From Methylophilaceae bacterium (lineage in GTDB: Bacteria; Pseudomonadota; Gammaproteobacteria; Burkholderiales; Methylophilaceae): DNA of 64,000 bases. The position numbers and the translations under genes are program-made. The notes under the pieces are model-generated. The model was not told the origin of the DNA, did not search any database, and saw nothing but the letters and a program-made list of their open reading frames with translations. How positions within the stretch are numbered: position 1 is the stretch's first letter; every line of letters starts with the position of its first letter. The stretch is from positions 1,938,311-2,002,310 of the forward strand of contig CP073759.1 of assembly GCA_018398995.1 (NCBI GenBank), given 5' to 3'. Below, piece by piece: positions 45,455-55,402 of the stretch.

Positions 45455-46960
45455 CTAGAACAACTTTAAAACCGTGTGCGTATGATTTCTCACACGGTTT
45501 AATAAGTCTGCATTGTCAATCAACGATTCCCCATAAGCTGGAATCAGCTGTTTTAGTTTGTCTTTCCAGCCATTATTCAATTGGGTAGCAAAGCAGCGTT
45601 CTATCACATCTACCATCGCTTTTGCACTAACAGATGCACCAGGGGAGGCGCCTAGTAATGCGGCTAACGAACCGTTTTTAGTACAAACAATCTCTGTGCC
45701 AAACTCTAATTTACCCCAATGTTCCTCACAATTTTTAATCACCTGTACGCGCTGGCCCGCTTTTTCTAAGTGCCAATCTGCACTATTAGCCTGTGGCAAA
45801 AAAGTGCGCAACGTGTTCATGCGTTGTTCATGGGTTTGCGTAGCTTCTTTAATGAGATACTTGGTTAAATCAAGGTTGTTTTTACCCACACCTAACATCG
45901 CTTTGATATTGCGATTGTTGACTGACTTGACTAAATCAAGTTTAGATCCGGTTTTTAAAAACTTGGTGGTAAATCCGGCAAAAGGACCAAACAATAATTG
46001 TGGTTTTCCATCAATGATGCGGGTATCTAAGTGTGGCACTGACATGGGTGGTGCACCTACAGCCGCTTTACCATACACTTTTGCATAATGCTGTTGAATC
46101 ACATCAGGGTTGTTGCAAATCAACCATTGACCACTCACAGGGAAGCCACCATAACCAATACTCTCATCAATTTTGGCTTTTTGTAATAGCGGCAATGTCG
46201 CGCCGCCAGCACCAATAAACACAAATTTGGCATGTAATGTCTGTTTAAGTTTGGTCGCACCATCATAAAGGCCAATAGACCAAGCGTCTTGTTCTGTTGA
46301 CGATTTTACTGTCTTGATACTGCTTACTTTTGTGTTAGTCAGTAGCGTAAAATGATTGTGCCGTTTTAAATAAGCAACCAAATGGCGCGTGATTATCCCA
46401 AAATCAACATCTGCGCCATGAGCCACATACGTTGCAGCAACAGGTGTTTGTGGTTCTCTGTCTTGCATAATCAACGGCATCCAAGCTTTTAATTGTGCAA
46501 AGTCATCGCTAAATTGCATCTCTTTAAATAAGTGATGTTGCTGCAATTTCTCGAAACGCTTTTTCAGAAAAGCAATATTATCCACCCCATTTTTTTTATC
46601 ATTCCAAACAAAACTCAAATGCGGTGTTTTGCGAATAAAATGTTCAGGGGGTGGCAGGGCGCCCATTTCCACCCAGCTAGTCCATAATTGCAGAGACGTT
46701 TCAAAGTTGGCATTAATGGCCAATGCGCGATCAATGGCTATACTGCCATCTTCTGCTTGTGGGGTGTAATTAAGCTCACAATACCCTGCATGACCCGTGC
46801 CAGCATTGTTCATGGCATCAGAACTCTCTAGCGCTACTTCTGATAGCCTTTCTATCATCATAATGCGTAAATCGGGGTTTAACTGCTGCAATAACACACC
46901 GAGTGTCGCGCTCATTATGCCGCCACCTACAAGGAGTACATCAACTTCACTATTTTTCAT
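45455..46960 (-). CDS. mqo: Malate:quinone oxidoreductase
   Basis: Membrane-associated FAD enzyme oxidising malate to oxaloacetate and reducing quinone, in place of NAD-dependent malate dehydrogenase. 501 residues from ATG 46960. FAD motif VLLVGGGIMSATLG, DAMNNAGTGHAGYCELNYTP, VFIGAGGATLPLLQ, GFPVSGQWL and LGASPGASVS are typical of Mqo. A TTG at 46987 would add nine residues. A 14-base palindrome TTTTGTTTACAAAA sits at 47044-47057, about 85 bases upstream, as a possible operator. Reduced quinone could be reoxidised by the alternative oxidase at 56.9 kb. Confidence 0.94.
   Translation of the reverse strand: MKNSEVDVLLVGGGIMSATLGVLLQQLNPDLRIMMIERLSEVALESSDAMNNAGTGHAGYCELNYTPQAEDGSIAIDRALAINANFETSLQLWTSWVEMGALPPPEHFIRKTPHLSFVWNDKKNGVDNIAFLKKRFEKLQQHHLFKEMQFSDDFAQLKAWMPLIMQDREPQTPVAATYVAHGADVDFGIITRHLVAYLKRHNHFTLLTNTKVSSIKTVKSSTEQDAWSIGLYDGATKLKQTLHAKFVFIGAGGATLPLLQKAKIDESIGYGGFPVSGQWLICNNPDVIQQHYAKVYGKAAVGAPPMSVPHLDTRIIDGKPQLLFGPFAGFTTKFLKTGSKLDLVKSVNNRNIKAMLGVGKNNLDLTKYLIKEATQTHEQRMNTLRTFLPQANSADWHLEKAGQRVQVIKNCEEHWGKLEFGTEIVCTKNGSLAALLGASPGASVSAKAMVDVIERCFATQLNNGWKDKLKQLIPAYGESLIDNADLLNRVRNHTHTVLKLF
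45469..45500. terminator. Hairpin inside the 3' end of mqo
   Basis: A perfect 10-bp stem AAACCGTGTG (45469-45478) / CACACGGTTT (45491-45500) has an A-rich left and T-rich right flank. It lies within the last codons of mqo and 16 bases past the PQQ-gene stop, so it probably terminates the PQQ transcript and perhaps also mqo. Confidence 0.6.
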
Positions 46961-47163
46961 AGGCAATATTATATTAGAAGTCAGCAATGAATGACTGATT
47001 GATTAATTGGTAACACATCTGTAATTGGACTATTGAAGGTTAATTTTGTTTACAAAATAACGTCCCATTCAACTTAATTTTATTATAAACAATTAAATCG
47101 TCATGCTATTTTATGCCACAGACTAGATTAATGCGCAGGATAATACCCCCAATCGCCTGTAAT

Positions 47164-47194
47164 AAAAAAGCCTCACATGACTGTGAGGCTTTTA
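47164..47194 (-). terminator. Terminator of tRNA-Asn
   Basis: Stem GCCTCACA (47170-47177) / TGTGAGGC (47182-47189) with a four-base loop. Read on the minus strand it is followed by T6, six bases beyond the tRNA CCA end. Confidence 0.9.
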
Positions 47195-47199
47195 GTATT

Positions 47200-47275
47200 T
47201 GGCTCCTCAACCTGGGCTCGAACCAGGGACACATGGATTAACAGTCCATTGCTCTACCAACTGAGCTATTGAGGA
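47200..47275 (-). tRNA. tRNA-Asn (anticodon GTT)
   Basis: 76 bases fold as a full cloverleaf: acceptor TCCTCAA/TTGAGGA, D arm AGCTCAGTTGGTAGAGC, anticodon loop CTGTTAA with GTT, T arm with GGTTCGAGCC. Discriminator G and CCA are encoded. It has its own promoter and terminator. Asn tRNA-GTT is a substrate for queuosine modification, consistent with queD and queG in the window. Confidence 0.97.
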
Positions 47276-47317
47276 ATCGGTTGTTGCTAATGTTTCTTAG
47301 CACTCAACGAAGGCGTG

Positions 47318-47346
47318 ATAATACTGGCTAAGCGCTTATTGGTCAA
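47318..47346 (-). promoter_or_regulatory. Sigma-70 promoter of tRNA-Asn
   Basis: On the minus strand, -35 TTGACC (47341-47346) and -10 TATTAT (47318-47323) are separated by exactly 17 bases. Transcription would start near 47311, about 36 bases before the mature 5' end. Confidence 0.75.
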
Positions 47347-47397
47347 TAACTAGAAGTGATAATTTTTGACTAATTTTAGCTAAATCGTATCAATTAA

Positions 47398-48612
47398 TTA
47401 ATTCAGTGCTTTTTCAATACGATCTAGCGCTGTTTGTAAGTTTTCCATAGAGGTTGCAAACGAAACGCGGAAATAACCTTCGGCACCAAAAGCAGAGCCT
47501 GGGACTACAGCCACATCAAATTGCTCTAGCAAATATTCGGCAAATGCCATATCGGTTGCTTCGGTAATCTTACCCGCTTTTTGCAGATTGCTAATGGCTA
47601 TACGTGCATCAGGAAAAGCATAAAAAGCGCCACCTGCTTTTAAGCAGGTTAAACCTGGCATGGCATTAAAACGGTTCACTACATATTCATGGCGCTGTTT
47701 AAACGCGTCTACCATCGGCGTAATGCATGCTTGCGAGCCTTCTAGTGCCGCTTGGGCGGCTACTTGAGAAATAGAGGTTGGATTGCTGGTTGATTGACTT
47801 TGCAAAATGCCCATGGCTTTAATAATATATTCAGGACCTGCGGCATAGCCAATACGCCAGCCAGTCATTGAGTATGCTTTTGAAACGCCATTGAGCACAA
47901 TGCAACGGTCTTTGAGTGCTGGGGTTGCATTGAGAATATTATAGAAAGCAGCGCCTGTTAAATTCACGTGCTCATACATATCATCCGTTGCCACCAATAC
48001 ATGCGGGTGTTTAAGTAATACTTCACCCAATGCTTTTAGCTCGTCCAATGTGTAAACTGAACCTGTTGGGTTGGAAGGGGAGTTAAACATCACCAATTTT
48101 GTTTTCGGCGTAATGGCGGCTTCTAATTGCGCAGGTAATATTTTAAAGCTTTGCTCAATACCACATTCAACAATCATGGGTGTTGCTTCAGCAACTAAGG
48201 CAATGTCTGCATAACTGACCCAATATGGCGCTGGTACAACCACTTCATCACCTTTATTTAATACGGCTAAGCACAGATTAAAAATGGTTTGTTTTCCACC
48301 AACGCCCACAATCACTTCATTAATGCTGTAGTCTAAGTGATTGTCTTGTTTAAATTTATTAACAATCGCTTTTTTTAATCCTGGAATACCTGTTACTGGT
48401 GTGTATTTGGTAAAGCCAGCATCAATGGCTGCTTTTGCCGCATCTTTAATATGTTGGGGTGTATCGAAATCTGGTTCACCAGCAGCAAGCCCAATTATGG
48501 GGCGACCTTCTGCTTTATATTTGCCAGCTTTAGCAGTAATGGCTAATGTTGGAGATTCTTTAATGCTTAATACTCTATCTGAGAGTGTGAGCTGAGACGA
48601 TGATTTAACCAA
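47398..48612 (-). CDS. aspC: Aspartate aminotransferase (class I, PLP)
   Basis: Exchanges amino groups between aspartate and 2-oxoglutarate. 404 residues, subgroup I-gamma/I-beta type: GLAAGEPDFDTPQHI, YTPVTGIPGLKKAI, FNSPSNPTGSVY, DDMYEHV, the Schiff-base lysine in NGVSKAYSMTGWRIGYAAGP and the C-terminal arginine in YFRVSFA. The start is TTG, supported by a strong AAGGGAAG ribosome site and the absence of any ATG near. Prephenate or other keto-acid specificity cannot be excluded. The tRNA-Asn lies just downstream. Confidence 0.88.
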   Translation of the reverse strand: MVKSSSQLTLSDRVLSIKESPTLAITAKAGKYKAEGRPIIGLAAGEPDFDTPQHIKDAAKAAIDAGFTKYTPVTGIPGLKKAIVNKFKQDNHLDYSINEVIVGVGGKQTIFNLCLAVLNKGDEVVVPAPYWVSYADIALVAEATPMIVECGIEQSFKILPAQLEAAITPKTKLVMFNSPSNPTGSVYTLDELKALGEVLLKHPHVLVATDDMYEHVNLTGAAFYNILNATPALKDRCIVLNGVSKAYSMTGWRIGYAAGPEYIIKAMGILQSQSTSNPTSISQVAAQAALEGSQACITPMVDAFKQRHEYVVNRFNAMPGLTCLKAGGAFYAFPDARIAISNLQKAGKITEATDMAFAEYLLEQFDVAVVPGSAFGAEGYFRVSFATSMENLQTALDRIEKALN

Positions 48613-48759
48613 GATTCGCTTCCCTTAATGCAAAAAAATGAGTGAAATAAAATCGACTATTTTACGCAAAAAAAAGAAGTTTAGATATAAGCGGCTCATT
48701 CAAATCTAAAAAGCGGGCGAGAATCGCTTTTTAGACAGATGATAAGCATGGATTAGCTA

Positions 48760-49773
48760 TTAACAACGCTCAGTGCATTCCACAATTTTTTTGTATTGGG
48801 CGCCAATTTCTTTATCGATATTATTTAATGCAGCATACACACTATTTAGCTCTGTGGTGTCCCCACGCCTTTTAGCTAAATCGCCAACTTTGATCCAAGC
48901 ATCGATATTGTCGCCATCAAGCGAAAGCGAGTGGTGATAAGTATCATTGGCCAACGCTAATTTATCCATATTTTCTTGGCTCAATGCTAACGCAAACCAA
49001 GCATCTGCGCTTAACGGCTCTGCTTTTGTCCAACGCGTTGCAACTTCTTCCAGTTTGGGCCAATCATAGCGTGACTCAGGGACGGCAGCTTGCATATAAA
49101 ATGGTTTTTTATCTTCGTCTTCTTCCCACAGAGCTATGCCTGAAATAGGAAATTGTGTAATCTCGGGCAGGGCTTCAAGTGATTGTATCCATTCTACAGG
49201 TAGTGCGAAATGAATACTGCCACCTCTGCCAGCAGTTTTAAATGTGTTAATGCCAACAAGATAGCCATCTAAATCAAACAAACCACTGCCGCTTGCGCCC
49301 ATTAAAAATTTAGCATTCGTGCGAATAACTTTTCCAGGATTGCCGTCATACAAGCCATTAACGCTACCTTTGGAGGTGAGTGGTGCTGGTGAGCCACTAG
49401 AGTGACCAATGCCAGCCACTTCTTGGCCGCGTTTCAAACTGGTGCTACTGCCAATTCTGACTGGTTTTACTGGCAAACCAGATGTGCTAACCAAACATAA
49501 ATCGTGCCATGCATCTGCTTTAACTGCCGTAATTTCGTAGGCATCTTCGCCACGTGAAATCCAAGGTTGTTTGGTAGTGCGCAATACGTGACAATTGGTG
49601 ATGACTTTATCGGTATCTACCACAACACCAGAGCCATAAGCCATGCCGCCAGCATCATTAAAACCACGCACCATGACAATGCTAAAGTAGGATTCAATTA
49701 ATGCTTTTTTATCGTAAGCAAAACCAGTATTTGCTGTTAACAGCATTACTAAAGCGATGAGTGCTATTCTCAT
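48760..49773 (-). CDS. Secreted trypsin-like serine protease with TPR-like C-terminus
   Basis: A 337-residue protein with signal peptide (residues 1-19, cleavage after GFA) and an S1-type protease domain: His in TNCHV, Asp in HDLCLV and Ser in GASGSGLFD, so the triad is complete. Unlike DegP it lacks a PDZ domain. Residues about 235-320 form TPR-like helices (ALSQENMDKLALANDTYHHSL, WIKVGDLAKRRGDTTEL). The last residues contain ECTERC. It is probably periplasmic, with substrate unknown. ATG start. Single gene upstream of the aminotransferase on the same strand, 147 bases away. Confidence 0.82.
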   Translation of the reverse strand: MRIALIALVMLLTANTGFAYDKKALIESYFSIVMVRGFNDAGGMAYGSGVVVDTDKVITNCHVLRTTKQPWISRGEDAYEITAVKADAWHDLCLVSTSGLPVKPVRIGSSTSLKRGQEVAGIGHSSGSPAPLTSKGSVNGLYDGNPGKVIRTNAKFLMGASGSGLFDLDGYLVGINTFKTAGRGGSIHFALPVEWIQSLEALPEITQFPISGIALWEEDEDKKPFYMQAAVPESRYDWPKLEEVATRWTKAEPLSADAWFALALSQENMDKLALANDTYHHSLSLDGDNIDAWIKVGDLAKRRGDTTELNSVYAALNNIDKEIGAQYKKIVECTERC

Positions 49774-49909
49774 GAGTGACTCTCTGTAATTAAGTGTATG
49801 TTAATGACTTTTGCTAGCGCGTTAGGTTCCCTATTAACTTGCTTTTTCGTTGCATTAGCATCAGCAATCTGAATAAAGCCTGTTAAAATCAAGTGTTGTT
49901 TTAAATGAA

Positions 49910-51940
49910 TTGAGTAGATACGTGTTTGTTAATTTTCCGAATAGTCAATATCAACTTTTTCAGCCATTCCCACCCGCAGGCGATCAGCCACAAGCGATTG
50001 AAAAGCTGACGCAAGGTATTCATGATGGCTTGAAATACCAAACCTTGTTAGGCGTAACAGGTTCTGGCAAAACCTATACCATGGCTAATGTGATTGCAAG
50101 AACAGGTCGTCCAGCCATTGTGATGGCTCCGAATAAAACACTGGCTGCCCAACTATATAGCGAGTTTAGAGAGTTTTTCCCAAACAATGCTGTTGAATAT
50201 TTTGTTAGTTATTATGACTATTATCAGCCAGAAGCCTATGTGCCATCCCGTGATGTCTTTATTGAAAAAGATTCCAGTATTAATGACCACATTGAGCAGA
50301 TGCGACTTTCTGCGACCAAGGCCTTATTAGAGCGCGAAGATGCGATTATTGTGGCGTCGGTTTCTGCTATTTATGGTATTGGCGATCCCCAAGATTATCA
50401 TGCCATGGTATTGCACTTAAAGCAGGGCGATAAAATGGTACAGCGCGATGCAATTGATATTTTAATTGGCATGCAATACAAGCGAAATGATATTGATTTT
50501 AGTCGCGGTAGCTTTCGTGTTCGCGGCGATATGATTGATATTTTTCCAGCAGAAAATAACGAGACAGCGGTGCGCGTGAGTTTGTTTGATGATGAGGTGG
50601 AAAGCATCTCGCTATTCGATCCATTAACTGGTGAAATATTTGACAAAATCAAGCGTTTTACCATCTATCCAAAAAGCCATTATGTGACAACGCGCGACAC
50701 CACAGTGCGTGCTATTGAGACAATTAAATCAGAGTTACGTGACCGTGTTGATTTTTTTGTGAAAGAACAAAAGCTAGTCGAAGCGCAACGTATTGAGCAA
50801 CGAACGCGCTTTGATTTAGAAATGCTCAATGAAATTGGTTTTTGCAAAGGCATTGAGAACTACTCACGGCATTTGTCTGGTGCAAAAGCCGGCGAGCCAC
50901 CACCGACTTTAATTGACTATTTGCCCGATGATGCTTTGATGATTTTGGATGAAAGCCATGTGACAATTCCACAAATTGGCGCCATGTATAAAGGCGATAG
51001 GGCGCGTAAAGCCAACTTGGTTGATTATGGTTGGCGCTTGCCTTCTGCTATGGATAATAGGCCGCTTAAGTTTGAAGAGTTTGAAAAGATTATGCGGCAA
51101 GCAGTATTTATTTCAGCAACGCCAGCTAATTACGAGGCAGAAAAACAACAGCAAGTGGTTGAGATGATTGCTAGGCCAACTGGCTTGATTGATCCTGAAA
51201 TTATTGTTAAACCAGCTGATACGCAAGTGGATGATTTATTGAGTGAAATTAAGCTCAGAACCGATGTTGGTGAGCGCGTATTAGCGACAACGCTAACCAA
51301 ACGCATGGCTGAAGATTTAACCGATTATCTCAGCGACCATGGTATCAAAGTACGTTATTTGCATAGCGATATTGATACGGTGGAGCGTGTAGAAATTATC
51401 CGTGATTTGCGGTTAGGCGAGTTTGATGTGTTAGTAGGTATTAATTTGCTCCGCGAAGGTTTGGATATACCTGAGGTTTCGTTGGTTGCTGTGTTAGACG
51501 CAGATAAAGAAGGTTTTTTGCGTTCAGAGCGTTCATTGATTCAAACGGCTGGTCGAGCCGCACGAAATTTAAATGGTAAAGTAATTTTTTATGCCAACAG
51601 CATTACCAAAAGTATGAAGGCCGCAATGGATGAAACCACACGCAGGCGCACCATACAAACAGCATTTAACAAAGAGCATGGCATTGTTCCTAAGGGAGTG
51701 ACTAAAAAAATTAAAGACATTATCGATGGCGTTTACGATATGGATGAAGGTAAGCGCGAGCGCAAAGCGGCGCAAGAGCAAGCCAGCTATGAAAGTTTGA
51801 GTGTGAAGCAACTGTCTAAGGAATTTAAACGAATTGAAAAACAGATGCACGATGCCGCTAAGAATTTGGAGTTTGAAAAAGCGGCCGACTACAGAGATCA
51901 ATTAAAAACCCTCAAAGCCAAGCTATTAGAAGTTAGTTAA
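49910..51940 (+). CDS. uvrB: Excinuclease ABC subunit B
   Basis: Damage-verifying helicase subunit of nucleotide excision repair. About 676 residues: [12 protein letters not shown], Walker [11 protein letters not shown], the beta-hairpin [27 protein letters not shown], helicase motifs [14 protein letters not shown] and QTAGRAARN, and the C-terminal UVR motif [24 protein letters not shown]. The start is uncertain: TTG 49910 or GTG 49922, neither with a strong ribosome site and no ATG near. No LexA box was recognised upstream. Confidence 0.94.
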   Translation: MSRYVFVNFPNSQYQLFQPFPPAGDQPQAIEKLTQGIHDGLKYQTLLGVTGSGKTYTMANVIARTGRPAIVMAPNKTLAAQLYSEFREFFPNNAVEYFVSYYDYYQPEAYVPSRDVFIEKDSSINDHIEQMRLSATKALLEREDAIIVASVSAIYGIGDPQDYHAMVLHLKQGDKMVQRDAIDILIGMQYKRNDIDFSRGSFRVRGDMIDIFPAENNETAVRVSLFDDEVESISLFDPLTGEIFDKIKRFTIYPKSHYVTTRDTTVRAIETIKSELRDRVDFFVKEQKLVEAQRIEQRTRFDLEMLNEIGFCKGIENYSRHLSGAKAGEPPPTLIDYLPDDALMILDESHVTIPQIGAMYKGDRARKANLVDYGWRLPSAMDNRPLKFEEFEKIMRQAVFISATPANYEAEKQQQVVEMIARPTGLIDPEIIVKPADTQVDDLLSEIKLRTDVGERVLATTLTKRMAEDLTDYLSDHGIKVRYLHSDIDTVERVEIIRDLRLGEFDVLVGINLLREGLDIPEVSLVAVLDADKEGFLRSERSLIQTAGRAARNLNGKVIFYANSITKSMKAAMDETTRRRTIQTAFNKEHGIVPKGVTKKIKDIIDGVYDMDEGKRERKAAQEQASYESLSVKQLSKEFKRIEKQMHDAAKNLEFEKAADYRDQLKTLKAKLLEVS

Positions 51941-51984
51941 TATCAAATAAATCAGACTGTTATTTTATATAATTAAAGTTAAAT

Positions 51985-52248
51985 ATGAATATTGTAGATT
52001 ATATTGGTAGCTTTGCTGCCACTTGCACCACTGTTGCTTTTATTCCGCAAGCCATTCAATCGTATCGCACCAGGGACTTATCGGGGATTTCGTTGCCCAT
52101 GTATAGCATATTTACAGCAGGTGTGATGTTTTGGCTAGTCTATGGTCTACTGAAGCACGATTGGCCCATTATTATCGCCAATCTCATTACGGTGGCTTTA
52201 TCTGCCATGATATTGATACTTAAAATCAATGAGATGCTTAAGCAATAA
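51985..52248 (+). CDS. SemiSWEET-family sugar transporter
   Basis: An 87-residue membrane protein with three helices (about 5-24, 37-56 and 62-81), one half-unit of a SWEET. The PQ-loop motif is FIPQAIQSYRTRDLSGIS in the first helix and linker. Such proteins dimerise to move sugars down gradients. ATG start. It lies 44 bases after uvrB on the same strand. Whether it handles glucose or sucrose cannot be told. Confidence 0.88.
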   Translation: MNIVDYIGSFAATCTTVAFIPQAIQSYRTRDLSGISLPMYSIFTAGVMFWLVYGLLKHDWPIIIANLITVALSAMILILKINEMLKQ

Positions 52249-52352
52249 ACCAATTGGCAACATGCTAAAAATAAACGTACTGTCAAAAGATGATTGCAAT
52301 GATAACTGTTAGAGAGGTTGCCCAATATGAAGAAGTCTTTATTGAGTAAGCA

Positions 52353-53096
52353 ATGATTAGTGTTGCTACTTTTAATATTCACAAAGGGTTTACGCATTTT
52401 AACGCAAGGTTTTCATTGCAAAGCCAGCGCGATATGCTCAGAAAGTTAAATGCTGATGTGATTTTTTTACAAGAGGTGCAAGACACACACATCAAGCACC
52501 GTGCGCGCTTTAATGCATGGTCTACTTCTGGCCAATTAGAGTATTTGGCAGATTCGATTTGGTCACAATATGCTTATGGTAAAAATGCGGCCTATCCAGC
52601 AGGTCATCATGGTAATGCTTTGTTATCAAAATTTCCCATTGTGCATACCTTTAATCAAGATATTTCTGCGCATACAGCCGAACAGCGTGGCATGTTGCAT
52701 TGCATTATTGATATGCCAGAATGGGAATTACCTTTGCATACTATTTGTTTGCATTTGGGCTTATTGGCAACGTGGCGACGCAAACAATTAAACGATGTTG
52801 CCCAATTTATAGAGCAACAAATACCAGCAGATGCCCCATTAATTATTGCAGGTGATTTTAATGATTGGAGTACACGTGCTGGATATGATTTTGCTAAGCG
52901 TTTAAAACTGAAGGAAGTGTTTGAGCATCACTTGGGCGCGCATGCGCGTAGTTTTCCTGCTTGGTTACCTATTTTAAAAGTCGATCGTATTTATGTGCGA
53001 GGTTTTGATGTAAAGCAGGTGAAAGTACATGCAGGGGCAAGGTTGCTTGCACTTTCTGATCATGCGGTACTAACCGCTACCTTAAACAGAGTTTGA
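52353..53096 (+). CDS. Endonuclease/exonuclease/phosphatase (EEP) family protein
   Basis: A 247-residue EEP-fold, Mg-dependent phosphoesterase. Motifs: TFNIHKGF (Asn), FLQEVQD (Glu), HHGNALLSKFP, CLHLGLL, AGDFNDW (Asp, Asn) and DRIYVRGF with SDHAVL (Asp-His). The set is complete, so it should be active. The stop TGA overlaps the next ATG (TGATG), coupling it to a phospholipase-D type enzyme. EEP-PLD pairs are known in many bacteria as ybhP-clsB-like pairs, suggesting phospholipid metabolism. Confidence 0.88.
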   Translation: MISVATFNIHKGFTHFNARFSLQSQRDMLRKLNADVIFLQEVQDTHIKHRARFNAWSTSGQLEYLADSIWSQYAYGKNAAYPAGHHGNALLSKFPIVHTFNQDISAHTAEQRGMLHCIIDMPEWELPLHTICLHLGLLATWRRKQLNDVAQFIEQQIPADAPLIIAGDFNDWSTRAGYDFAKRLKLKEVFEHHLGAHARSFPAWLPILKVDRIYVRGFDVKQVKVHAGARLLALSDHAVLTATLNRV

Positions 53097-54259
53097 TGCA
53101 GTTTTCATCCAACAATAAAGTGACATTATTGCGCGGAGGAGCCGCGTTTTTTCCAGCTTTAGAGCAGGCTATAGAGCAGGCAAAAGTTGCAATTTACCTA
53201 CAAACCTATATCTATGCAGCAGATGCAACAGGCATTCGCATTGGTAATGCATTAAAAAAGGCAGCATTAAGAGGGGTATCGGTCAATCTACTACTGGATG
53301 GGTTTGGCAGCAAAGATTTGACTAAAGACTATATTGATGAATTACAACAAGTAGGTGTGAAGCTAATGTTCTATCGGCCTAATATTTCGCCATGGACACT
53401 GCAAAAAAGACGTTTAATTCGTATGCATCGAAAGGTGGCAGTCATGGATGGCTTCATTGGTTTTGTGGGTGGCATTAACATCATTAACGATAACCATAAT
53501 CACGATCAAGCAAGCCCGCGTATTGATTATGCCGTCAAACTTGAAGGCGCTATTGTGCTGGAGATACAAGAGAGTGTGCGTAAGTTGTGGCAACGCATGT
53601 CCTGGATAGCAAGGTTCAGTGGAAAATTAAAACCAAAGTTAAAGCCAAAGTTAAAACAATCACTGACAGAAGTAAAAGGCAATACCAAGGTGGCTTTTGT
53701 AACCCGTAGCAACGTCTTGCATCGACATGATATTGAACATGCGTATTTACAGGCAATTCATGATGCGCAAACAGAAATCATCATAGCCAATGCCTATTTT
53801 CTACCCAGTAAACGATTTCGAAAAGCATTATTAGCCGCCGCCAAGCGAGGGGTTCAGGTTAAGTTGCTGCTACAAGGCCGCAAAGAATATCTATTCATGT
53901 TTGCCACAAATGCCCTATACCGTCATTTTTTACATGCAGGTATTCAAATCTATGAATATAGAAAAAACTATTTGCACTGTAAAGTTGCGGTAGTTGATTG
54001 CCATTGGGCAACGGTAGGCTCATCCAATATTGATCCGCTGAGTTTAATGTTAGCCAACGAAGCAAACGTAGTGATAGAAGACCAGCAGTTTGCCAATGAA
54101 TTAAGGATAGAAATTGAGCATACCATCCACCACGCCGAAGCAATAACGCTAACGATGTGGGAAAAAACTAGCCGATTGACGCAGGTCTTTTCTTGGCTGA
54201 TTCATGGCCTAGTAAAAGTTTTTCTAGGGTTTGTAGTTAATCAAGAAGATAAAGATTAA
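53096..54259 (+). CDS. clsB: Cardiolipin synthase B-like phospholipase D family enzyme
   Basis: A 387-residue PLD-superfamily protein with two HKD motifs: HRKVAVMDGFIGFVGG and HCKVAVVDCHWATVGSSN. It lacks the N-terminal membrane helices of ClsA, so it fits ClsB, which joins two lipid head groups on the inner membrane. A short tandem KLKPKLKPKLK occurs near residue 185. ATG overlaps the stop of the EEP gene. The C-terminal hydrophobic stretch VFSWLIHGLVKVFLGFVV may be a membrane-binding helix. Confidence 0.87.
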   Translation: MQFSSNNKVTLLRGGAAFFPALEQAIEQAKVAIYLQTYIYAADATGIRIGNALKKAALRGVSVNLLLDGFGSKDLTKDYIDELQQVGVKLMFYRPNISPWTLQKRRLIRMHRKVAVMDGFIGFVGGINIINDNHNHDQASPRIDYAVKLEGAIVLEIQESVRKLWQRMSWIARFSGKLKPKLKPKLKQSLTEVKGNTKVAFVTRSNVLHRHDIEHAYLQAIHDAQTEIIIANAYFLPSKRFRKALLAAAKRGVQVKLLLQGRKEYLFMFATNALYRHFLHAGIQIYEYRKNYLHCKVAVVDCHWATVGSSNIDPLSLMLANEANVVIEDQQFANELRIEIEHTIHHAEAITLTMWEKTSRLTQVFSWLIHGLVKVFLGFVVNQEDKD

Positions 54260-54331
54260 AGTCAAACGCACCAATGTATTAGTGTCAGGCTTCAGCTAAT
54301 AAGGTGAGCGTATTGACTCGATTAAAATGCA

Positions 54332-55006
54332 TTAGCTGTGTGGTTTTTTGCGTCTAAATAGTCGTGGATTGCCCCTTATAAAGGCATGAATCCAGCGTTC
54401 GAGAAATGATTCGTTCTTGGCTGTTTTTAGATAACCATAACCTAACACAGCAATGACAAAGGCCCCCAACGTATCTACAATGAGATCCCACATCGTGTCA
54501 GTTAAACCTGAGGGGTCGCCAAGCATTGGCTTTTGCATATTCATGCCAAAAAAGCCATCCATGGCAAACTCAAAGATTTCCCAAAGCGCTCCAACACCCA
54601 CCGCAAACAGAAAGGCAAAAAAAGCAACAAATCCTGGCTTCATATTGACGCCAATCTTTTCTGTCTCGTTGAGTACATAGACCAATAAAAAACCAACAAT
54701 ACCTAGCAGCACCCCAGATACCGTATGAAGGGCGATATCCCACCACCAGTAACGGGTATAGTAATCATGAATTTCACCAAGAAATAACGATGCAAAAATA
54801 AAAGCAATGGCAATCAGTACAAATTCAGCAGGAATAAACACGTGAAAGTGTTTTTGTAGATACAGGGGTGCGAATGTAATCAAAATAATGCCACTTGTGA
54901 TGACAGCATTAAACCATTGCTGTGACCATATTTCAGCTACTAGCCCAAGCATTAACAGTGCCTGAAGAATAAAAGTAAGGCGTCTGTGTATCGTGATTTC
55001 TATCAT
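54332..55006 (-). CDS. YjdF-like (DUF2238) inner-membrane protein
   Basis: A 224-residue protein with about six membrane helices. Family-type motifs are YYTRYWWWDIALHTVSGVLLG, ALWEIFEFAMD and LTDTMWDLIVDTLGA, rich in acidic residues within membrane segments. A basic C-terminal tail RLFRRKKPHS follows. The function of this family is unknown. ATG start. It is convergent with clsB (72 bases apart) and has no operon partner. Confidence 0.78.
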   Translation of the reverse strand: MIEITIHRRLTFILQALLMLGLVAEIWSQQWFNAVITSGIILITFAPLYLQKHFHVFIPAEFVLIAIAFIFASLFLGEIHDYYTRYWWWDIALHTVSGVLLGIVGFLLVYVLNETEKIGVNMKPGFVAFFAFLFAVGVGALWEIFEFAMDGFFGMNMQKPMLGDPSGLTDTMWDLIVDTLGAFVIAVLGYGYLKTAKNESFLERWIHAFIRGNPRLFRRKKPHS

Positions 55007-55402
55007 CTATTTCTCCAATAAAACGATGCTGTAACGTTACAAATCTAGCTTTAAACAACTTATTTTGCTATCCGCTCACCGTTTTGTCGATTAGTTTTAA
55101 AGGCAGGTTTTTTTTGAAATAAAGGTATGCTTGGTAATTAATCAATGCTCTTGTCATTCAATATGCTTGCGTTTCAACGCTACCTCAACCCAGAACAATG
55201 TGAGTTTTGAACGGGTTTTCATGACTTCACACATCATTTTACTAAAAGCTTTAAATGATACAAGTTGGCATATCCATTACCAAAGTCGTCGATAAAGTGA
55301 TACTACGTTGTAAATGCCACATTGTATTCAATGCCAGATGATAATTGTTCACTCGACAAAAAGATGGCTAAAATGTGTATTTTGGAGAAATACTGCGTAT
55401 GG
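55007..55402. other. Intergenic stretch without recognised gene
   Basis: About 396 bases between two minus-strand genes. Only very short plus-strand frames are present (for example 25 codons at 55221-55295), with no ribosome site or recognisable motif. The upstream region of the YjdF-like gene must contain its promoter, but none could be chosen with confidence. Confidence 0.5.

Noticed and set aside
52290-52349. 19-residue ORF before the EEP gene
   Set aside because: No ribosome site of note and no recognisable motif; chance occurrence is likely.
55221-55295. 24-residue plus-strand ORF in the intergenic stretch
   Set aside because: No ribosome site, no motif and no neighbour that would support it.
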